Position numbers and translations under genes: made by a program. The notes beneath the pieces were generated by a model, which worked only from the letters and a program-made list of their open reading frames with translations, was not told where the DNA came from and made no database searches. Shown piece after piece: positions 26,419 through 34,262 of a DNA stretch of 64,000 nucleotides (within the stretch, counting starts at the first letter, position 1; each line of letters opens with the position of its first letter). This DNA is from Anaerolentibacter hominis. Lineage in GTDB: Bacteria; Bacillota; Clostridia; Lachnospirales; Lachnospiraceae. Where the stretch lies: NCBI RefSeq assembly GCF_032380675.1, contig NZ_JAWDIX010000001.1:558001-622000 (forward strand), read 5' to 3'.

Positions 26419-27390
26419 ATGGGAAAGAAGAATGAGGGCAGTGCCGGGTCTCGGCTGAAAGCACTTGCCGGACAGAATGGCATTATCGTTGTATTTTTAC
26501 TGCTGCTTGTAATCTGTTCCTTTGTGAGTAATAAGTTCTTTACCAGCAGCAATCTGTTAAATATCGGCCGTCAGACGGTAGCAATCGCCCTGATTGCTTT
26601 TGCAGAAGGCATTCTTCTGATTAACGGCAGGACCGATCTTTCTGCCGGCTCTACCATGTGCCTGGCAGGGCTGGTAGGCTTAAATGTATGCGTGGCAACC
26701 AATAGTATTGTACTGGGGCTGCTTGCATCCATCGTAGTGTCCATGGCAGTCAGCTTATTCTCCAGTATCTTTGTCGCCTATCTGGGTCTGCATCATTATA
26801 TTGTTACACTGGCTATGCAGATGGCGATCCGGGGTATCTGCTTTATCTACACCGGAGGCCTTATTATTACTTTGACAGGTGACAAATTCAATATTCTGGG
26901 ACAGGCTCATATATTTGGCATTCCGATTTCTATTCTGATCATGCTGGCGGTGTTTGTATGCTTCTGGATTCTGCTGGCAAAGACCAGACTGGGCCGCAGC
27001 TTCTATGCAATGGGCGGCAACAAGGAAGCGGCAAGGGCAGCAGGAATAAACGTAGAGAAAAATACAGTTGTAGCCTATCTGATATCCGGAATCTTTATTG
27101 GTTTCGCCGGCTTCTTATTTGCTTCCAGATTAAATTCCGGAGCTCCCGGTGCCGGCGTGGGATTTGAAGGTCAGGGAATTGCGTCGGCGGTTGTAGGAGG
27201 TATCTCCTTCGGCGGCGGCGTAGGAAAAGCATCCGGGGCCCTGATTGGCGCATTTATTATGGGCGTAATCAGCAACATCCTGAATCTGAAGGCGGTTGAC
27301 TCCTATGTACAGCAGGTAATCAATGCAGGCCTTATTCTATTTGCGGTTACGATTGACGTGGTCTCCAAGAGAAAGAAACTTGGAAGATAA
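26419..27390 (+). CDS. Sugar ABC importer, permease subunit (RbsC type)
   Basis: A 323-residue inner-membrane protein with about eight to ten hydrophobic segments, the CUT2 signature LINGRTDLSAGSTMCLAGL near residue 75, and GGNKEAARAAGINVEKN in the cytosolic loop that contacts the ATPase. It starts two bases after the ATPase stop and is followed after 121 bases by the binding-protein gene. It forms the channel, probably as a homodimer. Confidence 0.92.
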   Translation: MGKKNEGSAGSRLKALAGQNGIIVVFLLLLVICSFVSNKFFTSSNLLNIGRQTVAIALIAFAEGILLINGRTDLSAGSTMCLAGLVGLNVCVATNSIVLGLLASIVVSMAVSLFSSIFVAYLGLHHYIVTLAMQMAIRGICFIYTGGLIITLTGDKFNILGQAHIFGIPISILIMLAVFVCFWILLAKTRLGRSFYAMGGNKEAARAAGINVEKNTVVAYLISGIFIGFAGFLFASRLNSGAPGAGVGFEGQGIASAVVGGISFGGGVGKASGALIGAFIMGVISNILNLKAVDSYVQQVINAGLILFAVTIDVVSKRKKLGR

Positions 27391-27473
27391 ATTTGTACAT
27401 AAGGCTGAAGGGATAAAATGAAGGAGGAGAACATGCGGCCCGTGTAGTTCCTTCAGTCATAATATATGGGCAG

Positions 27474-27495
27474 TTTTGTAAAGCGTTTTACAAAA
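27474..27495. promoter_or_regulatory. Palindrome before the binding-protein gene (LacI/CcpA-like)
   Basis: TTTTGTAAA (27474-27482), GCGT, TTTACAAAA (27487-27495) surrounds a TGTAAAGCGTTTTACA core that resembles catabolite-responsive or LacI-family sites. It lies 16 bases before the binding-protein start; it could equally act as an mRNA hairpin that sets subunit ratio. Confidence 0.5.
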
Positions 27496-27511
27496 TGCAT
27501 GTAAACAAGAG

Positions 27512-28528
27512 ATGAAAAAGATGAGCAAAAAGTTTATGGCACTGATTCTGGTTCTGGCACTGGCAATGGGATGTCTGACCGGCTGCGGAAAAGATGAGGG
27601 AAAACAAGCGGACGGAACAGGGGAAGAGAAATATAAAGTGGCTATTGTTACCAAGATGCAGGATATGTACGGTGCTCTGCTCTCCACTGTATTCCAGGAG
27701 GAAGCTACCCGTCATCCCAATATCACCATTGACGCGTTTGACTATGAAAATGATGAGGGAAAATTCCTGACAATCATGGAAAATGTTACCGAAGCTGGTT
27801 ACGATCTGGTGGTTTCCCAGTCTCCGAAAATGGATGCAAGGAATGCGATCAAGAATCTCCAGGATGCGGGAGGAATCTTTTATCATATCGCTGGTTCCGG
27901 ATATGAATATATGTATGAAGAGGAATTAGCCAGATGTCTGGTTTGCAACGAGTATGAAATGGGCAAGGTGGTAGCGGAGCAGGCAGCAGAAGACCTGCCG
28001 CAGAACGCAAAGATAGTTATTTTGCTTGGGCTCGCGGGAAAGCAGAACACCATCGACAGAAATCAGGGCTTCCTGGATGTCTTAAAAGAAAAACGCCCGG
28101 ATATCGAAGTGCTTGATTCTCAGCATGCCGACTGGAATAAAGATATCGCCATGAAGAAAATGGATGACTGGCAGCAGGCATTTGATCATATCGACGGCGT
28201 GCTGGCCAGCAACGACGCTATGGCTTCCGGCGCTGTAGAATCCCTTCTGACCGCGGGATTTTCTGATTGGGATAACATGTACATTTATGGAATTGACGCT
28301 CTGACCGATGCCTGTACCTATATCCAGAAAGGACAGATGAGAGCTTCCGCCCTTCAGGATGCCACCCGGTTTGCCAGCCAGGTACTCAAAGAGTTTGACG
28401 AGTTCAAAGCCGGTACGAGCGATGTAATCAATGAACATGTACTGGTCAAATTTGATCCCCACGTAATCAATAAAGACAATGTGGATGAGCAGATGCAGTA
28501 TTATAAAGACTTTGGTCTCTTGAAATAG
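27512..28528 (+). CDS. Sugar ABC importer, substrate-binding lipoprotein (RbsB type)
   Basis: The 338 residues begin with a lipoprotein signal peptide and lipobox LTGC (Cys about residue 25), so the protein is tethered outside the membrane. The mature part is a periplasmic-binding-protein-like type 1 fold: YKVAIVTKMQDMYG opening strand, DLVVSQSPKMDARN, and IDGVLASNDAMASGAVESL near the C-terminal lobe. It belongs to the operon with the ATPase and permease. Ligand residues are not recognisable by eye; ribose-, deoxyribose- or nucleoside-like ligands are possible. Confidence 0.9.
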   Translation: MKKMSKKFMALILVLALAMGCLTGCGKDEGKQADGTGEEKYKVAIVTKMQDMYGALLSTVFQEEATRHPNITIDAFDYENDEGKFLTIMENVTEAGYDLVVSQSPKMDARNAIKNLQDAGGIFYHIAGSGYEYMYEEELARCLVCNEYEMGKVVAEQAAEDLPQNAKIVILLGLAGKQNTIDRNQGFLDVLKEKRPDIEVLDSQHADWNKDIAMKKMDDWQQAFDHIDGVLASNDAMASGAVESLLTAGFSDWDNMYIYGIDALTDACTYIQKGQMRASALQDATRFASQVLKEFDEFKAGTSDVINEHVLVKFDPHVINKDNVDEQMQYYKDFGLLK

Positions 28529-28572
28529 GCCAAAGTTCAGAAAAATAACCAAACCCCATGCTTAGTAAAATA

Positions 28573-28617
28573 ATAACCGGCTGTTGCAGAAGAATCCTTT
28601 TTGCAGCAGCCCGTTAT
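28573..28617 (+). terminator. Hairpin between binding-protein gene and deoC copy two
   Basis: Sixteen-base arms (28573-28588 and 28602-28617) with three mismatches; no clean T-run after it. Partial termination or RNA processing between importer and deoC is likely. Confidence 0.55.
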
Positions 28618-28780
28618 CATGATAGCGTTTACATCCTGGAAAATTTAAGGTAAACTATGAATGCGGGCAATAACAAAATAATACATAAGAGAATGAAATT
28701 CGGCTGGATTGAAGCCGTTGACAGGATCGGAATGCCGGCGCAGAAAACAGCCGGCGAGAATAAAAAGGAGTGATAAATCA

Positions 28781-29446
28781 ATGGAGAAAAAAGACGTATT
28801 TAATAAGGTGGACCATACACTGCTGACACAGACCGCAACCTGGGATGAGATTAAGGTGATCTGTGACGACGCTGTCAAATATCAGACCGCATCTGTCTGT
28901 ATTCCGCCCAGCTTTGTAAAGAGAGCGAAAGAATATGTAGGGGACAAGATGGCTGTATGTACGGTAATCGGTTTCCCGAACGGTTACAATACCACTGCTG
29001 TAAAGGTATTCGAGACAAAAGATGCCCTGGCAAATGGAGCGGACGAGATTGACATGGTGATCAATATCGGAGCATTAAAGGAAAAAGATTACGATTACCT
29101 GAAAAATGAAATCAAAGCCCTGAAAGAAGCATGCGGATCGAAAATTCTGAAAGTGATTATAGAGACCTGTCTGCTGACCGACGAAGAAAAGATTAAGATG
29201 TGTGAGATCGTAACAGAAAGCGGCGCCGATTTCATTAAGACATCCACTGGATTTTCCACGGCGGGAGCGACCTTTGAAGATGTGGCTCTTTTTGCGGAGC
29301 ATGTTGGTAAAGATGTACGCATTAAAGCGGCCGGCGGAATTGCATCCTTTGACGACGCATTCCGTTTTGTCGAACTGGGAGCATCCAGACTTGGCACCAG
29401 CCGAATCGTAAAGCTGGCAAAGAATGAGGAAGCATCAGGATATTGA
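28781..29446 (+). CDS. deoC: Deoxyribose-phosphate aldolase (second copy)
   Basis: A 221-residue DeoC with the standard length. Key residues are the Schiff-base Lys in DFIKTSTGFS and the Lys in RIKAAGGIAS, plus EIDMVINIGALK and the phosphate-binding GTSRIV. ATG 28781 has AAAAAGGAG ten bases upstream. It follows the importer genes and closes the operon before a terminator. It is more like the canonical bacterial DeoC than copy one. Product acetaldehyde could feed AdhE. No deoxyribokinase or phosphopentomutase is encoded nearby, so how the substrate is phosphorylated is open. Confidence 0.95.
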   Translation: MEKKDVFNKVDHTLLTQTATWDEIKVICDDAVKYQTASVCIPPSFVKRAKEYVGDKMAVCTVIGFPNGYNTTAVKVFETKDALANGADEIDMVINIGALKEKDYDYLKNEIKALKEACGSKILKVIIETCLLTDEEKIKMCEIVTESGADFIKTSTGFSTAGATFEDVALFAEHVGKDVRIKAAGGIASFDDAFRFVELGASRLGTSRIVKLAKNEEASGY

Positions 29447-29471
29447 TGGGTATTTGACAAGACATAATTAA

Positions 29472-29516
29472 AAAAAGCAGCGGAAGAATTCATTCTTATT
29501 CTTTCTGCTGCTTTTT
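29472..29516 (+). terminator. Terminator of the importer-deoC operon
   Basis: AAAAAGCAGC (29472-29481) pairs with GCTGCTTTTT (29507-29516), with further pairing GGAAGAAT/ATTCTTTC inside. Confidence 0.9.
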
Positions 29517-29559
29517 ATCTTCCCCAAAGGGGCCTTATAACTACTAAACTCATTAAAAT

Positions 29560-29934
29560 CTATCTGGGCATTTCCTCATCTGTAAATGCTTTTAATGCCT
29601 TCTCGGTTGCGAAGATAGCACCTATTATAATGGCTGTTTGAATGGTTAATAGAATAATACTGAAAATTCCGATAACATTATCTGAAGCTCCATAGACCGG
29701 TATATGGACAATGATTGACGGAAGCAGGATAATCCAACCTATTTTCCACCAAAGCTTCCCGCTATAATTATGAGCAAAAACCCATGTGTCCATATTTTGC
29801 ATGGAACGACGCGTTCGATATCCGATTAGACTGTTTATATTTTTCGGAGGATGCTTCCACATAATTCGTCCGCATAATATCATCAACAACGGAATTAATA
29901 AATCATAACCAAACATGAACCACCAAAACCACAT
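29560..29934 (-). CDS. SdpI-family membrane protein
   Basis: A 124-residue integral membrane protein with about three hydrophobic segments (residues 5-23, 64-80, 85-107) and the SdpI-family stretch SLIGYRTRRSMQNMDTWVFAH between the first two. SdpI proteins were first known as immunity to the SDP peptide toxin of Bacillus; most members have no known function. AAGGAGG lies eight bases before the ATG. No toxin gene is seen beside it. It is probably monocistronic. The stretch from 29947 to 30323 has small hairpins and no convincing gene. Confidence 0.8.
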   Translation of the reverse strand: MWFWWFMFGYDLLIPLLMILCGRIMWKHPPKNINSLIGYRTRRSMQNMDTWVFAHNYSGKLWWKIGWIILLPSIIVHIPVYGASDNVIGIFSIILLTIQTAIIIGAIFATEKALKAFTDEEMPR

Positions 29935-30323
29935 AAATTCTCCTCCTTACAAATTAGGTTTATACATTAGTATTATACCATACCTATACAATGTCTGATA
30001 AAAAAAGCTGCAAACACATGATGTGCCGCAGCGGTCAGTAAACATGCCTCTTTCCGCTTTGGAAATCACCAAAACGGAAAGAGCAGGATTAGAGTATGTA
30101 TATAAATCCATCTGCTGTTGCAGGCTGGAATTGTTTTTAGTCGGAACCGGCAAAAGATTGTGCGCACGATTGGTTTTCGCCGGCTCCTTTTCTTTTATGG
30201 TTACATCATAACCCATAAATGTGAAAATACCTTGTGGAGAGTCTTAAGAAATTGTGAATGATCTTTGAATCTTTCATAAACTGAACAGCAATAACCGTAT
30301 ACCATAAGCTGGGCAGCTTCTTA

Positions 30324-30854
30324 CTAAGAGCGCCTGGGCTCCCACAGAGCCAGACTGCCCTCGCTTAACGACTCCTGAACCAGGATGGTTCTCTGATTGG
30401 AGGAGCCTTTAAAAACCAAAGAGGGGCTCTTGAGCTCTTCCACGAAACGCCCATCCACCAGCACATCCAGAAAGGAGAGGAATTCTTTCGTCTCCGGCCA
30501 TTCCGGCAGCATCCTTCCCAGAATATCGGTTTCAAAATCATATCCGGAAAAGCACCATATAGTTTTGTCCGGATAGACCTCTTTGACCTTGCGCAGCAGG
30601 GGCAGCAGCCCGGTCTGGTTGTCGTGTTCAAAAGGTTCGCCGCCAAGCAGGGTCAGGCCGGCCACATAATCCGGTTTCAAATATTGAATAATCCGGTCGA
30701 TTTCAAGGTCCGTGAAGGGCTGACCGTAATTAAAATCCCAGGCCTCCCGGTTAAAACAGTTCTTGCAGCCGCGGGTGCAGCCGCTGACAAACAGGGATAC
30801 CCGGATACCCGGCCCATTTGCCACGTCATATTGTTTTATATCAGCGTAATTCAA
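30324..30854 (-). CDS. nrdG: Anaerobic ribonucleotide reductase activating protein
   Basis: Radical-SAM activase that abstracts hydrogen from NrdD to make its glycyl radical. The cluster motif CTRGCKNC (C-x3-C-x2-C) is near residue 26, following NGPGIRVSLFVSG. Start TTG 30854 gives MNYADIKQYDVANG, which matches the usual NrdG start and has AAAGGG seven bases upstream; an in-frame ATG at 30893 would add 13 residues. The 176-residue product fits the family. It lies 62 bases after nrdD and shares its promoter and NrdR control. Confidence 0.93.
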   Translation of the reverse strand: MNYADIKQYDVANGPGIRVSLFVSGCTRGCKNCFNREAWDFNYGQPFTDLEIDRIIQYLKPDYVAGLTLLGGEPFEHDNQTGLLPLLRKVKEVYPDKTIWCFSGYDFETDILGRMLPEWPETKEFLSFLDVLVDGRFVEELKSPSLVFKGSSNQRTILVQESLSEGSLALWEPRRS

Positions 30855-30916
30855 TGATTTGCCCTTTCTGGTTAATAAGGACGAATTCTTCATTCTTCCT
30901 TATTCATTCTTCGCTC

Positions 30917-33049
30917 TTACAGATGCAGTACCCGCTGCTTGATTTCTTTGGTTTTTCCTACGTTCCAGAAGTTCTCTCCCAGATAACCGCAGGTTCTGCG
31001 GGTTACATTCATTTTATTATGATCTTTATTACCGCATTGCGGACATTCCCATTCCAGGTCATCGTTGATTTCAATTTCTCCGTCATATCCGCACACGTGG
31101 CAGTAATCTGACTTGGTATTAAACTCCGCATACTGGATGTTGTCGTAGATAAATTTGACCACTTCCTCCAGAGCCTCCAAATTATGGCGCATGTTGGGGA
31201 TCTCCACATAGGAGATAGCACCGCCGGAGGATATTTTCTGGAACTGGCTCTCAAATGTAAATTTGGAAAACGCATCAATTTTCTCTCTGACATCCACATG
31301 ATAGGAGTTGGTATAGTACCCTTTATCCGTGATATCCGGGATAGAACCAAAGCGCTTTTCGTCGATTCTGGCAAACCGGTAGCAGAGAGATTCTGCAGGC
31401 GTACCATACAAACCGAATCCAATTCCTGTTTCCTGTTTCCAGCGATCGGTGGCCTGGCGCATATAGTTCATGACACGAAGCGCAAAGTCTTTTCCTTCCG
31501 GCTGGGTATGGCTGACACCCTTCATGAGCTTAGTCAGCTCATAGAGGCCGATGTAACCAAGAGAGATGGTCGAATATCCGTCGTGAAGGAGCTTGTCAAT
31601 CGGTTCATTCTTTTCCAGTCTGGCAATCGCGCCATACTGCCAGTGGATGGGGCTTACGTTGGAGAGAGTCCCCTCCAGCGCACGGTGGCGGCACATGAGC
31701 GCTTCATAGCAGAGCGCCAGCCGTTCGTCCAGCAGCTGCCAGAATACCTCTTCATTTCCTTTTGCGATGATTCCGATCTGGGGAAGATTCAGGCTGACAA
31801 CCCCCTGATTGAAACGGCCTTCGAATTTGTATTCCCCGTTTTCGTCCTTCCACGGAGAGAGGAAGCTGCGGCAGCCCATACAGCTGAATACATTTCCCTC
31901 GTAGTTTTCCCGCATCTTCTTTGCGGAAATATAATCCGGATAGAGCCGTTTGGAGGAACATTTTACTGCCAGCCGTGTAATATAGTCAAATCTGCCGCCC
32001 TTCAGGCAGTTGTGTTCGTCCAGCACATAGATCAGCTTTGGGAATGCCGGAGTGACATAGACACCCTGCTCATTTTTGATACCTTCCAGACGCTGACGAA
32101 GGATTTCTTCTATTATCATGGCGTTCTCTTCCAGATACTCATCTTCTGCATCCAGATTCAGAAACAGAGTCACAAAAGGCGATTGTCCGTTTGTAGTCAT
32201 CAGTGTGTTGATCTGGTATTGAATCGTCTGTACACCGGAGCGGAGCTCGTCTCTTACACGGTCTGCCACCAGCTCATTAATTTCTTCTCTGGTCAGCTTA
32301 TCCCCGAAGATTTCACGGAAATGGGCCAGATGTTTATCCCTGCTGATCCTCAGATATTTGCCCAGATGGCGGACATCCACTGACTGGCCGCCGTACTGGC
32401 TGCTGGCTACGGCAGAGATGATCTGAGTCATAACCGTACAGGCCACCTGGAAACTCTTGGGGCTTTCGATTAGCTTGCCGTTCATCACTGTGCCGTGTTC
32501 CAGCATATCCTTGATATTGATCAGGCAGCAGTTGAAGATGGGCTGGAGAAAATAGTCTGCATCATGAAAATGCAGAACGCCCTCATCGTGTGCCTTTGAT
32601 ATTTTTTCGGGGAGCAGAATACGCCTGGTCAGGTCTTTGGAAACCTCTCCGGCGATCAGGTCCCGCTGTGTGGAAGCAACTGCGGCATTTTTATTGGAAT
32701 TTTCCTCCTGCACATCCTTATTGCTGTTTTTGATCAGGCTGAGAATAGACTCGTCGGTGGTGTTGGCGGTCCGCACCATGGCCCGGTTGTAGCGGTAGAG
32801 TATGTATTTTTTCGCCAGCACAAACTTCCGGTCTGCCATCAGCTGCTGTTCAATAATATCCTGAATCTGTTCTACCTGCATATGGTCCAGTCCCCGGTGC
32901 TCGATACCGGTGACAATTTCTTCGATACGTTCAGCGCTAACCTGTTCTTCCGGCAGCAGCCCGAAGTTGGCTTTCTGAATTGCCAGTATAATTTTATTAC
33001 GGTCAAACTCTACTTCCCGTCCATCCCGCTTGATTACTTTCATCGTCAT
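30917..33049 (-). CDS. nrdD: Anaerobic (class III) ribonucleoside-triphosphate reductase
   Basis: Reduces NTPs to dNTPs without oxygen. About 710 residues: an N-terminal ATP-cone (MKVIKRDGREVEFDRNKI, 1-95), the catalytic barrel, a zinc site CHVCG...CPQCGN near 650-675, and the glycyl-radical loop RRTCGYLGENFWNVGKTKEI near the end. ATG 33049 has GGAGG ten bases upstream; ATG 33043 is also possible. Two NrdR boxes overlap or precede its promoter. It is transcribed with nrdG. Confidence 0.96.
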   Translation of the reverse strand: MTMKVIKRDGREVEFDRNKIILAIQKANFGLLPEEQVSAERIEEIVTGIEHRGLDHMQVEQIQDIIEQQLMADRKFVLAKKYILYRYNRAMVRTANTTDESILSLIKNSNKDVQEENSNKNAAVASTQRDLIAGEVSKDLTRRILLPEKISKAHDEGVLHFHDADYFLQPIFNCCLINIKDMLEHGTVMNGKLIESPKSFQVACTVMTQIISAVASSQYGGQSVDVRHLGKYLRISRDKHLAHFREIFGDKLTREEINELVADRVRDELRSGVQTIQYQINTLMTTNGQSPFVTLFLNLDAEDEYLEENAMIIEEILRQRLEGIKNEQGVYVTPAFPKLIYVLDEHNCLKGGRFDYITRLAVKCSSKRLYPDYISAKKMRENYEGNVFSCMGCRSFLSPWKDENGEYKFEGRFNQGVVSLNLPQIGIIAKGNEEVFWQLLDERLALCYEALMCRHRALEGTLSNVSPIHWQYGAIARLEKNEPIDKLLHDGYSTISLGYIGLYELTKLMKGVSHTQPEGKDFALRVMNYMRQATDRWKQETGIGFGLYGTPAESLCYRFARIDEKRFGSIPDITDKGYYTNSYHVDVREKIDAFSKFTFESQFQKISSGGAISYVEIPNMRHNLEALEEVVKFIYDNIQYAEFNTKSDYCHVCGYDGEIEINDDLEWECPQCGNKDHNKMNVTRRTCGYLGENFWNVGKTKEIKQRVLHL

Positions 33050-33089
33050 TGCTGTCTTTCCTCCCATGGATAATTAGTAGTATGGTTAG

Positions 33090-33118
33090 ATTATAACAGT
33101 AATGATTCCTGATGTCTA
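33090..33118 (-). promoter_or_regulatory. nrdDG promoter
   Basis: Minus strand: -35 TAGACA (33113-33118), 17-base spacer, -10 TATAAT (33090-33095). The -35 lies within the proximal NrdR box. Confidence 0.8.
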
Positions 33119-33159
33119 TATAAAGTATAAAAATATTTTTTAAACACTAGATGTAGTGC
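33113..33159. promoter_or_regulatory. Tandem NrdR boxes
   Basis: ACACTAGATGTAGTGC (33144-33159) matches the NrdR consensus ACACTATATATAGTGT closely; TGTCTATATAAAGTAT (33113-33128) matches its core. Starts are 31 bases apart, three helical turns, the spacing known for cooperative NrdR binding. Confidence 0.85.
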
Positions 33160-33185
33160 AAAATATTGCGTTTCGGAGAAGATAC

Positions 33186-33395
33186 CTACTTAAAATAGAA
33201 GAGATCTTCAAACTTTTTGTCCAGGGCAATACACAGAATCAGGGCCAATTTTGCTGTTGGATTAAACTGTCCTGTCTCAATAGAACTGATGGTGTTGCGG
33301 GATACACCCACCAGTTCGGCCAGGGCGGCCTGGGATAAACCACGTTCTCGTCTGGCATCCTTTAAATGATTGTAGAGTTTTAGTTCTTCATTCAC
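33186..33395 (-). CDS. Small XRE-family (Cro/CI) transcriptional regulator
   Basis: A 69-residue single-domain helix-turn-helix protein: LKDARRERGLSQAALAELVGVSRNTISSIETGQFNP covers helices 1-4, with the recognition helix at about 28-38, and a short tail ending EDLFYFK. Start is GTG 33395, with GAGGT five bases before it, inside the end of the preceding gene. It is coupled to the membrane-protein gene upstream. A 7-bp palindrome at their shared promoter suggests autoregulation. Confidence 0.88.
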   Translation of the reverse strand: MNEELKLYNHLKDARRERGLSQAALAELVGVSRNTISSIETGQFNPTAKLALILCIALDKKFEDLFYFK

Positions 33396-33399
33396 TTTT

Positions 33400-33720
33400 C
33401 TACCTCACCAGCCGGATGATATATAGGGATAGAAAACAAAGTCCAAACATCAGGTAGAGAACCGCCACCATCAACTCGTGTCGGCGGTGCAGAATATGAT
33501 ATTTGGTAAAAAACGTAGTACAAAGAATTCCAAAATAGATCGTCCAGGTACCAAAACTGACACTGCCTGTCAGGCATACTTCCAGAACAGCGATCAGGCA
33601 GCAGAGCAGCAGTCCTGCCTTAGTTGCAACTCCGCCTGCCCGGATGATGGCATCTTTTTCAAATATATCCTGATTTTTGTTTTCCTGTCTGGATTTTTCC
33701 AGTATTTCTTCTTTATTCAT
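33400..33720 (-). CDS. Small membrane protein (DUF6442-like), partner of XRE regulator
   Basis: A 106-residue protein: a charged N-terminal section (MNKEEILEKSRQENKNQDIF), then three to four hydrophobic segments (about 35-52, 56-72, 84-104). This form, followed directly by a small XRE gene, recurs in Firmicutes and is annotated as DUF6442. ATG 33720 has AGGAGG seven bases upstream, so the longer frame to 33744 is not used. The function is unknown; the DNA-binding partner may respond to membrane state through it, which is inference. Confidence 0.75.
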   Translation of the reverse strand: MNKEEILEKSRQENKNQDIFEKDAIIRAGGVATKAGLLLCCLIAVLEVCLTGSVSFGTWTIYFGILCTTFFTKYHILHRRHELMVAVLYLMFGLCFLSLYIIRLVR

Positions 33721-33761
33721 TGCAGCACCTCCTAAGGTTGCCAAGTTTTGTTTGCAAAATC

Positions 33762-33790
33762 AGTATAGTGCCGACAAGTAAACTTGTCAA
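33762..33790 (-). promoter_or_regulatory. Promoter and operator of the membrane-protein/XRE pair
   Basis: Minus strand: -35 TTGACA (33785-33790), 17-base spacer, -10 TATACT (33762-33767). GACAAGT-AA-ACTTGTC (33773-33788) is a palindrome covering the -35 and spacer, a likely site for the XRE protein. Confidence 0.75.
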
Positions 33791-33848
33791 GAGGGAGGGG
33801 AAAAAGAAGGTTAGACGGCTGAGGCCAAATATGTATTAATAGGCTGTT

Positions 33849-33973
33849 AAGCCATGCAAGCTCGCGTGCTATGCTTGCTCGCTTTACGGCTGTCGCCGTA
33901 TACGTCTAACCTCAGAACCGGTCTGGAAAACAAGTTTTCCAGACCGGTTCTGAGGTTTATCCGTGCATGGCTT
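33849..33973. repeat. Nested palindromic element with 24-bp perfect arms
   Basis: AAGCCATGCA (33849-33858) is inverted at 33964-33973. Inside, a perfect 24-base arm (33908-33931) is inverted at 33934-33957 with only AA between; its centre reads GGAAAACAAGTTTTCC. The left inner part holds small hairpins (ACGGCTGTCGCCGT). No coding capacity. It lies in the 540-base gap before tgt. Confidence 0.8.
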
Positions 33974-34060
33974 GCAGCTTGAAACATTAAACTTCTATAA
34001 AGTGGGGGTTATTTTTGGCTTTCGTCTTGAAAAAAGGTTTAAATGACGCTATACTTGAAA

Positions 34061-34241
34061 TGTTATCTTATTAGATAGGAAAGTTTTCCAAACTTTCCTA
34101 TCTAATAAGATAACATCCTATGCGCACTCGCGTAAGAGGAAAAAGTCAGCTAAGCTGACTACGCTCGGCGCGCAAAGTGTGCAAGCCCCTCAAAGATTGA
34201 GGGGTTAGGCGTGTTGAGGTGGGCTTGCCCACTTTGTTCCT
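34061..34241. repeat. Dispersed palindromic element, copy A3 (complete)
   Basis: A perfect 25-base arm (34061-34085) is inverted at 34091-34115 around TTCCA. The body has hairpins GTCAGCtaaGCTGAC, GCGCGCAAAGTGTGC, CCCCTCAAAGATTGAGGGG and GTGGGCTTGCCCAC, ending at CCCACTTTGTTC. It lies directly before tgt and may be part of its leader. Confidence 0.85.
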
Positions 34242-34262
34242 AATGAGAATTTATGGTAAGGT

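Noticed and set aside
29947..30216. 89-codon minus-strand frame and a 62-codon plus-strand frame in the same place
   Set aside because: Neither has a ribosome site or a known domain; the DNA holds small inverted repeats. Possibly a decayed remnant, but not supportable as a gene.
31184..32383. 399-codon plus-strand frame opposite nrdD
   Set aside because: Overlaps a certain nrdD on the other strand, no recognisable domain or ribosome site.
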